The notes beneath the pieces are model-generated. The model was not told the DNA's origin, ran no database searches, and was given only the letters and a program-made list of their open reading frames with translations. A program made the translations under genes and the position numbers. Below, one piece after another: positions 50,335 to 58,092 of a DNA stretch of 64,000 bases (positions are counted from its first letter, which is position 1; the number at the start of each line of letters is the position of its first letter). Location of the stretch: positions 1 through 64,000 of the forward strand of contig CAVJKX010000009.1 in the NCBI GenBank assembly GCA_963650165.1, written 5' to 3'. The stretch comes from F23-B02 sp963650165. GTDB lineage: Bacteria; Bacillota; Clostridia; Oscillospirales; Oscillospiraceae.

Positions 50335-50679
50335 ATGCACGAGCTCAGTATTGTGACCTATGTGATCGAACAGGTCGATAAGATAGCAAAGGAAAATTCC
50401 CTTACGGATATCCAGTCGGTGACGCTGGAGTTCGGCGAGGTATCGGGCATCGTGCCGGAGTATCTTGCCGACTGCTGGAAGTGGTACGCAAAGAAAACGC
50501 CGCTTATTGAGCACGCGGAGTTTAAGTACGAGATCATTCCGGCGATCACCTGGTGCGACGACTGTAAGAGCACCTACTCCACGCTTCAGTACGGCAAGAC
50601 CTGCCCTCACTGCGGCAGCGGCAAAACGTGGCTTCAGCAGGGTCAGGAAATGAATATTAAGGAAATAGTCGCCTGCTGA
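50335..50679 (+). CDS. hypA: Nickel metallochaperone HypA
   Basis: 114 aa, normal length. The N-terminal MHE, needed for nickel binding, and the zinc site CDDC...CPHC (about 77-95) are present. With HypB it loads nickel into NiFe-hydrogenase, or other nickel enzymes. It starts 26 bp after a terminator hairpin with GGAAAGGA upstream. hypB follows after 20 bp. No hydrogenase structural gene lies in this window. Confidence 0.95.
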   Translation: MHELSIVTYVIEQVDKIAKENSLTDIQSVTLEFGEVSGIVPEYLADCWKWYAKKTPLIEHAEFKYEIIPAITWCDDCKSTYSTLQYGKTCPHCGSGKTWLQQGQEMNIKEIVAC

Positions 50680-50699
50680 GCAGGCGCGGGGAGACAGCT

Positions 50700-51371
50700 A
50701 TGGGACAGTACAAGGTCTACGAGATAAAGCAGAATATTTTTAAGGCAAACGACGACGCGGCCGACATTCTGCGCGGCGAGATGAAGAAAAGCAAATGCTT
50801 CATGCTCAACCTCATGTCGTCGCCCGGCAGCGGCAAGACGACCACCCTTACGCGCACGATAGAGCGCCTGAGCGGCGAGATGAACATCGGCATCATGGAG
50901 GCCGACATCGACTCCGACGTCGATGCCGAGCGCATATCGAACACCGCCGTCAAAAAGGTCATCCAGCTCCACACCGGCGGAATGTGCCACCTTGACGCGG
51001 ACATGAGCCGTCAGGGCCTTGAGGAGATGGGCACGGAGGACCTTGATCTTGTCGTGCTCGAAAACGTCGGCAACCTCGTGTGTCCGGCGGAGTTCGACAC
51101 GGGCGCGGCGAAAAACGCGATGATCCTCTCCGTTCCGGAGGGGCATGACAAGCCGCTCAAGTACCCCCTCATTTTCCAGGTCTGCGACGCGCTGATCATA
51201 AACAAGATCGACGTGCTGCCGTACTTCGATTTTGACATGGAAAAGGTCACGCAGTTTGCGAAAATGCGCAACCCCGATATAAAAATATTCCCCATCAGCG
51301 CCAAGACCGGAGAAGGTGTGGACGCGTGGTGCGACTGGCTGCGCGCTCAGGCCGCCGAGTGGAACGCATGA
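50700..51371 (+). CDS. hypB: Hydrogenase nickel incorporation GTPase HypB
   Basis: 223 aa. Walker A SSPGSGKTT (about 40-48), the metal-binding GGMCHLDADM, and the guanine motif NKID are visible. It lacks a His-rich N-terminal nickel store. GTP hydrolysis drives nickel transfer from HypA. Cotranscribed with hypA and closed by a perfect terminator. Confidence 0.96.
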   Translation: MGQYKVYEIKQNIFKANDDAADILRGEMKKSKCFMLNLMSSPGSGKTTTLTRTIERLSGEMNIGIMEADIDSDVDAERISNTAVKKVIQLHTGGMCHLDADMSRQGLEEMGTEDLDLVVLENVGNLVCPAEFDTGAAKNAMILSVPEGHDKPLKYPLIFQVCDALIINKIDVLPYFDFDMEKVTQFAKMRNPDIKIFPISAKTGEGVDAWCDWLRAQAAEWNA

Positions 51372-51376
51372 TATGT

Positions 51377-51404
51377 AAAAGAGTCGACAGGGGTCGACTC
51401 TTTT
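51377..51404 (+). terminator. Terminator of hypAB
   Basis: Perfect 12-bp stem AAAAGAGTCGAC with GTCGACTCTTTT, loop AGGG; starts 6 bp after the hypB stop. Confidence 0.85.
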
Positions 51405-51459
51405 GGCGCAATTATAAAGACACACAAAGGCGGCGTGTATATTGCGTTTCACCGCAGAA

Positions 51460-51477
51460 ACGTTAAAATAATAACAG
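51460..51477 (+). promoter_or_regulatory. Possible Rex box upstream of hgdBA
   Basis: ACGTTAA-AATA-ATAACAG matches TTGTTAA-N4-TTAACAA at 10 of 14 positions, with symmetric GTTAA and TAACA cores. It lies about 70 bp before the first dehydratase gene. Best symmetric of the three Rex-like sites in the window, still unproven. Confidence 0.35.
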
Positions 51478-51543
51478 TCCGTGCAATGCGGATGTTGTTT
51501 CAATTAATTAAAGTAAGATGAAGGTTAACGAACGGAGAAGATT

Positions 51544-52740
51544 ATGAAAGATTTAAAGCATCTGCTGTATTTTGAGAACCTCCTTCAGGAGGCTCAGAAT
51601 GAGCTTGTCCTGCAGGCGCAGAGCGAAGGGAAGATATGCGTGGCGTATGTCTGCGAGAACACTCCCGAGCCGCTGCTGAACCTGCCGGGCACATTCTCGG
51701 CAAGACTCCGCGCACCGCGCACGGGCTCGATGGAAATGGCGACATACTACATGACGAGCTTCCTGTGCGAGTACAGCCGCGCCCTGCTCGAGCGCGCGAT
51801 CGAGGGCGGCTACAACTTCGCCGACTGCATAATCGCGCCCGACGGCTGCACGATGATGAACAGGGCCGTTGAGAACATGGAGCTTCTCAAGGCGATCGGC
51901 AAGGACAAGGAAAAGTTCTTCTACGAGTACATGGAGATCCCCATGAAGGCCGACGACAACGGTCTTGCGCTCTACACGCTCCAGTGCAGGAACCACATTC
52001 TCACGCCCCTGCACGACAACTACGGCATCGACGTTTCCGACGAGGCGATCCGCAAGGCTGTCGCGGAGCACAACCGCGTGTGCGAGCTCATCCGCGCCAT
52101 CGGCGAGTTCAGAAAGGGCGACAAGCCCCGCATCACGGGCTACGAGTTCCATGTCATCACGCTGGCTACATACGTTGCGCCCAAGTACCTTCTCATCGAT
52201 AAGCTCGAGGAGACGCTCGAAGAGCTCAGGACCCGCGAGCCCGAGGATAAGGACTACCGCGCAAGACTTCTGGTCGTCGGCTCCGAGGTCGACGATATCG
52301 ACTTCATAAAGCTCATCGAGAGCACCGGCGCATATGTCTGCGCCGACCGCTTCTGCTACGGCTCGCTGCCCGGCAGAAACCCCATCGAGCTTACGGACGA
52401 CGAGGACGCGCTCACGCAGATCTGCCGCCAGTACATGTACCGCGGCCAGTGCCCGAGATACATGAACACCGCAAAGATGAACGGACGCCGCGAGTACGTC
52501 AACGAGCTTGCCAAGGAGTACGCCGCCGACGGCATCATATACGAGCAGATAAAGTTCTGCGACCCCTGGGCCTACGAGCGTATGATGGGCTCGCATATCC
52601 TGCACGACGACTACGGCTACCCTGTGCTCTCGGTCGACCGCCCGTACAACATCTCGTCCTCCGGCCAGATGCGCACCCGCGTTCAGGCATTCGTTGAGAG
52701 CGTTGAGATCAAAAAGATCCAGGGAGGGGAAAAGAAATGA
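51544..52740 (+). CDS. 2-hydroxyacyl-CoA dehydratase, HgdB-like subunit
   Basis: 398 aa of the HgdB/FldC/BcrB family. Cysteines that could ligate a 4Fe-4S cluster are at DCIIAPDGCTMM, in RFCYGS and near KFCDPW. The pattern GYEFHVITLATY and GSEVDDIDFIKLIE fits the fold. Such enzymes dehydrate (R)-2-hydroxyacyl-CoA by a ketyl radical after ATP-driven one-electron activation. The acyl group (hydroxyglutaryl, lactyl, phenyllactyl) cannot be told. ATGA overlap with the partner gene. Confidence 0.82.
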   Translation: MKDLKHLLYFENLLQEAQNELVLQAQSEGKICVAYVCENTPEPLLNLPGTFSARLRAPRTGSMEMATYYMTSFLCEYSRALLERAIEGGYNFADCIIAPDGCTMMNRAVENMELLKAIGKDKEKFFYEYMEIPMKADDNGLALYTLQCRNHILTPLHDNYGIDVSDEAIRKAVAEHNRVCELIRAIGEFRKGDKPRITGYEFHVITLATYVAPKYLLIDKLEETLEELRTREPEDKDYRARLLVVGSEVDDIDFIKLIESTGAYVCADRFCYGSLPGRNPIELTDDEDALTQICRQYMYRGQCPRYMNTAKMNGRREYVNELAKEYAADGIIYEQIKFCDPWAYERMMGSHILHDDYGYPVLSVDRPYNISSSGQMRTRVQAFVESVEIKKIQGGEKK

Positions 52741-54308
52741 ACAATAAGAGAATAGGCTGCAAGGATTTCGGCAAGGTCTATCTTGAGGGCAAGCGCTACA
52801 GAAGCCGCCGCGAGTGGCGCGGCGTGTCCGATACGCTTTACGATTACTCCAGATGGCTCTACAACTGGGTCAACATGTTCAGGATCGTCCTCGCAAAGCC
52901 CCGCAACATAAAGGCAATGTTCCGCTACCGCTGGATGTCCAGCTATCTGGCCGTTCCCATGATGATCGACCGCCACACCCAGGGCCTGCGCGGCGAGCAT
53001 CTGCGCATCTGCCATGCCGAGCAGGACGTCATCGTCGAGGACGTTGCAAAGCTGCTTGACAAGCTCTTCCGCGGCGACCGCCGCATCGGCAACGACACGG
53101 AGTTCTCCAAAAAGGTCGTGCTCATCGACGAAAACGAGATGCAGTCGGTAATGATGGGCTTCCCGACCGTCGTTCCCCTCAGCCGCGAGATCGCCTCGAC
53201 CTACATCCCCGTGCTGCTTGACCAGCGCGCGGCGATACACTACATAGACGTTGCCCAGCAGTACGGCCTGGCCGGCGACGTGTGCCCGATGCCCGAGGCG
53301 GAGGCCGGCGTTTCCATCGACGACGACGCGCCCATCCTCGGCTGCTGCGCGGTGCAGTGCAACACCACCTGCGACGGCTCGCTGCTCAGCAACGGCGTTA
53401 TCTCAAAGCGCATGGAGCTCGAGGACGGCATCCCCGTGTTCCAGCTGGCCGCTCCGCTGCGCCACATGAACGAGGACGTTCAGGAGTACGCGGCGCAGGA
53501 GGTGCGCAACGCGATCGCCTTCGTCGAGGAGCACACCGGCGAGAAGTGGGACTGGGATTACTACTTTGAGTGCGCAAAGCGCGTAAACTACGCGACCAAG
53601 TGCCGCCTCGAGTGGCTCGAGATGAGCAAGTCGCCCTATCCGCAGGTGTTCGGCTCGAACCTTGCACTCTACACCGAGACAAACTATATGGCCATCAGCG
53701 GCAGACTTCCCATATTCGAAAAGACCGACCGCAAGATCATGAAGCTCGCCGAGAAGGCGTACAAGAAAAAGGCCATGGCCGCCAACGAGTACCGCCACAG
53801 AGCCATCGTGTGGGGCGTGCAGTCGCACTACTACATGGACATGCTCGTATGGATGCTCAACTGCTGGGGCATCGTACCTCTGACCGATATGCTGTCGATG
53901 GACAACACCAAGATGATCGCCGAGGAGGACACCCCCGAAAACCGCGAGCAGGCGATGTACGATATTGCAATGCTCACCGAGAAGATGATCATGCGCAACC
54001 GCACCCACGGCGGCTACAAGGTCCTGCTCGACGACCTCTGGAAGTTCGTCGAGGAGTTCAACGCCGACATGGTCATACTCTGGGAGCACATGAGCTGCAA
54101 GGCCCTCGACGGCATGCACGGCATGTTCGAGGAGCGCGCCCGCGAGCTCGGCATCCATCTCGTCTGGGTCTCCCACGATCTGTTTGACCCGCGCGTCGTC
54201 TCCCGTCAGGGCGTGCGCGACCAGATAAACACCTACATGCGCACCGTCATGGGCGAGGAGCCCGTTGACCCGACGCTCGAAGTCCTCCCCGACGAGGAAT
54301 CGTGGTAA
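52737..54308 (+). CDS. 2-hydroxyacyl-CoA dehydratase, long HgdA-like subunit
   Basis: 523 aa, clearly longer than the usual 400-480. An N-terminal extension of about 120 residues is rich in Arg, Tyr and Trp. Cysteines at CCAVQCNTTCDGS (about 204-216) look like cluster ligands. The C-terminal half has WEHMSCKALDGMHGM. It pairs with the HgdB-like subunit, whose gene overlaps by 4 bp. The activator ATPase (HgdC) is not in this window. High expression-type codon use. Confidence 0.78.
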   Translation: MNNKRIGCKDFGKVYLEGKRYRSRREWRGVSDTLYDYSRWLYNWVNMFRIVLAKPRNIKAMFRYRWMSSYLAVPMMIDRHTQGLRGEHLRICHAEQDVIVEDVAKLLDKLFRGDRRIGNDTEFSKKVVLIDENEMQSVMMGFPTVVPLSREIASTYIPVLLDQRAAIHYIDVAQQYGLAGDVCPMPEAEAGVSIDDDAPILGCCAVQCNTTCDGSLLSNGVISKRMELEDGIPVFQLAAPLRHMNEDVQEYAAQEVRNAIAFVEEHTGEKWDWDYYFECAKRVNYATKCRLEWLEMSKSPYPQVFGSNLALYTETNYMAISGRLPIFEKTDRKIMKLAEKAYKKKAMAANEYRHRAIVWGVQSHYYMDMLVWMLNCWGIVPLTDMLSMDNTKMIAEEDTPENREQAMYDIAMLTEKMIMRNRTHGGYKVLLDDLWKFVEEFNADMVILWEHMSCKALDGMHGMFEERARELGIHLVWVSHDLFDPRVVSRQGVRDQINTYMRTVMGEEPVDPTLEVLPDEESW

Positions 54309-54327
54309 TCGAAAGGAGATAAGGAAA

Positions 54328-54495
54328 ATGTCAAAGCTTTGCACCGCCGCGAAAAAGCTGTCGCTTGCCGGCACCGCGTTCTTCGCCGTGACCTTCGCAG
54401 TGTATTACTTCAATCTTGACATGAAGCTCACCGCGGCAATGGAGCCCGTGCTCAATTATTTCTACGACAGAGTAGACCGCGACCAGCACCTGTGA
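54328..54495 (+). CDS. Small single-pass membrane protein (55 aa)
   Basis: Starts 7 bp after AAAGGAGATAA, 19 bp downstream of the dehydratase gene, so it is the third gene of that operon. One hydrophobic helix at about residues 11-28, then NLDMKLTAAMEPVLNYFYD and a charged end. Not recognised. Conserved position would suggest an accessory role for the dehydratase; here that is inference. Confidence 0.6.
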   Translation: MSKLCTAAKKLSLAGTAFFAVTFAVYYFNLDMKLTAAMEPVLNYFYDRVDRDQHL

Positions 54496-54507
54496 TATAA
54501 AATTTTT

Positions 54508-54540
54508 AAGACCGTCCTGTCACAGACAGGGCGGTCTTTT
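54508..54540. terminator. Terminator of the hgdBA operon and MocR gene
   Basis: Stem AAGACCGTCCTGT / ACAGGGCGGTCTT with one G-U pair, then TTTTG. It lies between convergent genes; the opposite strand has a run of T as well. Confidence 0.8.
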
Positions 54541-54543
54541 GCG

Positions 54544-55962
54544 TTATGGAGTTTTCAGCCTTATGAGCTCTGCTTCACGGTCAACGGCGCGGATGCCGGC
54601 GTCTATCTGCTCTTCGGTGCAGCCGACATAGCTCAGACGAACGTGATTTTTGAACATGCCGCTCTGACTGAAAACGGCGCCTGGCAGCAGCTTTATGTTC
54701 CTGCTGCGCAGGCGGCTCCAGAGCTCCAGCGAGTCCACACTCTCCGGCAGACGCAGCCAGAAGAAAACTCCGCCGCCGTGCTCGGCATATTCAAGAGCAA
54801 GGTTCTCCGACCGCCCGACGGCCGCGGCCATGCGCCGCCGCTTTTCCGCATAGTTCCTGCGCAGAGCGTCCAGATGCGTGTCATACGCACCGCTTTTTAT
54901 GTATACGGCAAGCGTTTCCTGCAATATGGCCGGACTGGCAATGTCGGAATTGAACTTTGCCATGAGAAGCCGCTTTCCGTATCTGCCGGGAACAGCCATG
55001 TAGCCCAGGCGCATACCGGGAACGAGACTTTTTGAGAATGAGTTGAGGTATATTACCGACTCGTTTTCGTCAAATTTTTTGAACGGGTGCTGCTCGCCGC
55101 CGGAAAAGTCCAGCTCGCCGAGGCAGTCGTCCTCTATGACCGTAAAGCCGCAGCGATCGGCAAGAGAGAGCAGCCGCATCTGCTTTTCAATGCTCCAGCT
55201 TACATTCGTCGGGCAGTGGAACTGCGGCATGGTGTAGTAAAAATCGACCTGCGTGCGGGCAAGCAGCTCCTCCGCGGCATCCATATCCGGCCCGTCTTCG
55301 AGCATCGGCACCGTAATTACCCGCGCTCCGGCTCGGCGGAAGCAGTTGAGTGCGACCGAATAGCTTGGGTCCTCGGCCAGAACGGTGCTGTTTTTGCCGA
55401 TGAGCGATTTGCAGATGAGGTCTATACCCTGCTGACTGCCGCCGACAATGTGTATGTTTTCCTGCTCGACGTTCAGACCGCGGCTTTCGAGCCTGCCGTG
55501 TATCGCGGAGATGAGCGAGGCCGTGCCGCGCGTGGGCGGATATCTGAACAGGACCTCGGGACGTTCGCACGAGAGCTCCCGTATTATCTCGACAAAATCT
55601 GCCGTCTCCTCCGCTCCGGCTATCGGCGTGCCGGTTGCAAAATCGCACACGCTCCCGGCGCCGTACTGCCCGCCCTCGAAGCTGTCGAGCACTACGCCGT
55701 CGGCATAAAACTCAAAGCCGTCGAGAGGGAGAACATAGCAGCCGCTGCCGTGGCGGCGCTCGATATAGCCGTTCTGCTCAAGAAGCTCATAGGCCTTTTC
55801 CACCGTGGACACGGTTATCTCGTATTTTCGGCTCATGAAGCGATAAGAGGGGAGCGGCTCTCCGACGGCGATATCGCCGCGCAGGATCTGTGCCCGGATC
55901 TGGGTGTATATCTGCTGATGCAGGCTCTTTTTCCCGCTGCGGATCAAATCAATCTGCTTCAT
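54544..55962 (-). CDS. MocR-type GntR regulator with aminotransferase-like domain
   Basis: 472 aa. An N-terminal GntR winged helix (about 1-75: SLHQQIYTQIRAQILRGDIA, SRKYEITVSTVEKAYELL) is fused to a class I aminotransferase domain with HCPTNVS, IEDDCLGELDF and NSFSKSLVPGMRLGYM (PLP lysine present). MocR regulators sense PLP or its adducts with amino acids. The ATG at 55962 follows GGAGG. It is divergent from a methionine gamma-lyase-like gene, its likely target. Confidence 0.93.
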   Translation of the reverse strand: MKQIDLIRSGKKSLHQQIYTQIRAQILRGDIAVGEPLPSYRFMSRKYEITVSTVEKAYELLEQNGYIERRHGSGCYVLPLDGFEFYADGVVLDSFEGGQYGAGSVCDFATGTPIAGAEETADFVEIIRELSCERPEVLFRYPPTRGTASLISAIHGRLESRGLNVEQENIHIVGGSQQGIDLICKSLIGKNSTVLAEDPSYSVALNCFRRAGARVITVPMLEDGPDMDAAEELLARTQVDFYYTMPQFHCPTNVSWSIEKQMRLLSLADRCGFTVIEDDCLGELDFSGGEQHPFKKFDENESVIYLNSFSKSLVPGMRLGYMAVPGRYGKRLLMAKFNSDIASPAILQETLAVYIKSGAYDTHLDALRRNYAEKRRRMAAAVGRSENLALEYAEHGGGVFFWLRLPESVDSLELWSRLRSRNIKLLPGAVFSQSGMFKNHVRLSYVGCTEEQIDAGIRAVDREAELIRLKTP

Positions 55963-56075
55963 CCGTACCTCCACTGTTCTGCAACACTTTTTCCGCTGTA
56001 CCCTGACACTTAGTCGGGCAAAAATATTGAAAAGCTGCGGCAATTTGTTAATATGATCATGAGATGAGCATTACA

Positions 56076-56105
56076 GCACACTGCAATAAGTATAACACAG
56101 TGTGC
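56076..56105. promoter_or_regulatory. Inverted repeat between MocR and gamma-lyase genes
   Basis: GCACACTG (56076-56083) and CAGTGTGC (56098-56105), perfect 8-bp arms 14 bp apart, with a TATAAC box between them (56091-56096). A likely operator for the divergent pair. Confidence 0.55.
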
Positions 56106-56128
56106 CCGATTGTGAAAGGAGCATTTAC

Positions 56129-57319
56129 ATGAATGATTACAAAACCGCAACGGCCGTAGTCCACGGAGTACACGGCCAAAACCCCGAGGGAGCGCTGGCA
56201 ACGCCCATCTACCAGACATCAACCTTTGTCTTTGAATCCGCCGAGCAGGGCGGACGCCGCTTTGCCGGACAGGAAAACGGCTTCATCTACTCCCGCCTCG
56301 GCAATCCCACAACGAGCCGCCTTGAGCGGAATGTGGCTCTTCTTGAGGGCGGCGCCGACTGCACCGCATTTTCGTCCGGTATGGGAGCCATATCCGGCAC
56401 TCTGCTTTCTCTTCTGAGCGGCGGCGATCACATTATCGCGGACAAAACGCTTTACGGCTGCACCTTTGCGCTTATAAACGAAACGTTTCCGCGCTTCGGC
56501 ATTGACGTCGACTGCATAGACGTTTCGGATGAGAAGCTGTTCAAGGCAACTCTCCGTCCCGACACCAAGGTGGTATATTTCGAGACCATTGCAAATCCCA
56601 GCATGAAGGTCATCGACATTCAGGCCGTCGCCTCGTATGTTCACAGCGTTGCCCCCGAATGCAAGGTCATCGTTGACAACACCTTTGCCACTCCGCTTCT
56701 GGTAAAGCCCCTTGCGCTCGGCGCGGACATTGTCGTCCACAGCGCCACAAAGTACCTCAACGGTCACGGAGATGTCGTCGCGGGATTTTCCGTCGCCGCG
56801 AAGAAGGAAGTAATGGATACCATCCGCATGGTCGGCCTGAAGGATATCACCGGCGCGGTGCTCGGCCCTCAGGAGGCATATCTCATCCTGCGCGGCCTGA
56901 AAACGCTCAAGGTCCGCATGGACGGCATTTGCGAGAACGCGAAAAAGGTTGTCGGCTTCCTCGCTTCCTCGCCCTATGTCACCAAGGTGTTTTTCCCCGG
57001 TCTGCCGGATAATCCGTACTATGAGACCGCAAAAAAGGAGCTTGCACAGTTCGGCGGCATGGTGTCCTTTGAGATGAAGGACTTCGAGACGGCGAAAAAG
57101 GTGCTCAATAACGTAAAGCTCTGCGCGCTTGCCGTCAGCCTCGGCGACTGCGAGACTCTTATCCAGCATCCTGCTTCCATGACGCACTCCATGTGCACCA
57201 AGGAAGAGATCGAAGCCGCCGGCTTCTCCGATCGCCTGATCCGCCTGTCGGTAGGACTTGAAGACCCCGACGATATCATAGCCGATCTCAGCCAGGCCTT
57301 CGAAAAAGCCTGCAAGTAA
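56129..57319 (+). CDS. Methionine gamma-lyase / Cys-Met metabolism PLP enzyme
   Basis: 396 aa, Cys/Met metabolism family. PLP motifs: SSGMGAISGTLLSLL, YGCTF, YFETIANPSMKVIDI and HSATKYLNGHGDVVAG with the Schiff-base lysine. YGCTFALINE, with Cys where gamma-lyases have it, favours methionine gamma-lyase (methanethiol, 2-oxobutyrate and ammonia) over cystathionine gamma-synthase, but the call is not certain. GAAAGGAG precedes the ATG at 56129. Confidence 0.85.
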   Translation: MNDYKTATAVVHGVHGQNPEGALATPIYQTSTFVFESAEQGGRRFAGQENGFIYSRLGNPTTSRLERNVALLEGGADCTAFSSGMGAISGTLLSLLSGGDHIIADKTLYGCTFALINETFPRFGIDVDCIDVSDEKLFKATLRPDTKVVYFETIANPSMKVIDIQAVASYVHSVAPECKVIVDNTFATPLLVKPLALGADIVVHSATKYLNGHGDVVAGFSVAAKKEVMDTIRMVGLKDITGAVLGPQEAYLILRGLKTLKVRMDGICENAKKVVGFLASSPYVTKVFFPGLPDNPYYETAKKELAQFGGMVSFEMKDFETAKKVLNNVKLCALAVSLGDCETLIQHPASMTHSMCTKEEIEAAGFSDRLIRLSVGLEDPDDIIADLSQAFEKACK

Positions 57320-57362
57320 AGCCGTTCCCTTCTTAATAACAATATAACAATACCGAGTGAAA

Positions 57363-57394
57363 GGCCGCCCGCCGTAAAAACAGGGCGGTCTTTT
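57363..57394 (+). terminator. Terminator of the gamma-lyase gene
   Basis: Stem GGCCGCCC (57363-57370) with GGGCGGTC (57383-57390), then TTTT. Confidence 0.7.
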
Positions 57395-57397
57395 GCG

Positions 57398-57426
57398 TTG
57401 AAAAAAGCGCAGCGGCATGGTATCAT
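57398..57426 (+). promoter_or_regulatory. Promoter of the flavodoxin-reductase operon
   Basis: TTGAAA (57398-57403), 17 bp, TATCAT (57421-57426), followed by CGGAGG and the ATG at 57463. Confidence 0.7.
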
Positions 57427-57462
57427 AATAAGAAAATGCTTGGATAAAACGGAGGTACGATT

Positions 57463-58092
57463 ATGCAGCGAAAGCTCAGGGTTCTTATGATAAACGGCTC
57501 GCCGCGCGCAGACGGCAACACGTCCGTTGCGCTGCGTGAGCTTGAAGCGGTGTTTGCGGCCGAGGGGGTCGATACCGAGACGGTACGGGTGGGCTCCGAG
57601 CCGCTGCGCGGCTGCATCGCCTGCGGGTACTGCGAAAAAAACGGCAGATGCGTCTTTGACGATGCGGTAAACGTTCTTGCCGAAAAATTCAGAGCCGCCG
57701 ACGGGCTCGTCGTTGCAGGCCCCGTATATTACGCGAGCGCCAACGCGACGCTCGTGGCCTGCCTGGACAGACTGTTTTACAGCACGGGCTTTGACAAGAC
57801 AATGAAGGTCGGAGCAAGCGTCGTGTGCGCACGGCGCGGCGGCTGCTCGGCGGCCTTCGACGAGCTGAATAAATATTTCACCATCTCCGGCATGCCCATT
57901 GCATCGAGCCAATACTGGAACAGCGTCCACGGCAGAGCGAAGGGCGAGGCCGAGCTCGACGAGGAGGGCAGGCAGACCATGCGCACCCTCGCGCGGAACA
58001 TGAGCTTCCTCATGAAGAGCATCGCCCTCGGCAAAGAAGCCTTCGGCCTGCCGGAGAAAGAGCCCCGCACGGCAACGAATTTCATCAGATGA
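57463..58092 (+). CDS. Flavodoxin-family NAD(P)H-dependent FMN reductase
   Basis: 209 aa. The FMN phosphate loop is NGSPRADGNTSVAL (about 11-24). CIACGYCEKNGRC (about 51-63) resembles the Cys pattern of iron-sulfur flavoproteins, and GPVYYASANATL forms the flavin site. It probably reduces small acceptors with FMN. The stop overlaps the next gene by 4 bp. Confidence 0.85.
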   Translation: MQRKLRVLMINGSPRADGNTSVALRELEAVFAAEGVDTETVRVGSEPLRGCIACGYCEKNGRCVFDDAVNVLAEKFRAADGLVVAGPVYYASANATLVACLDRLFYSTGFDKTMKVGASVVCARRGGCSAAFDELNKYFTISGMPIASSQYWNSVHGRAKGEAELDEEGRQTMRTLARNMSFLMKSIALGKEAFGLPEKEPRTATNFIR

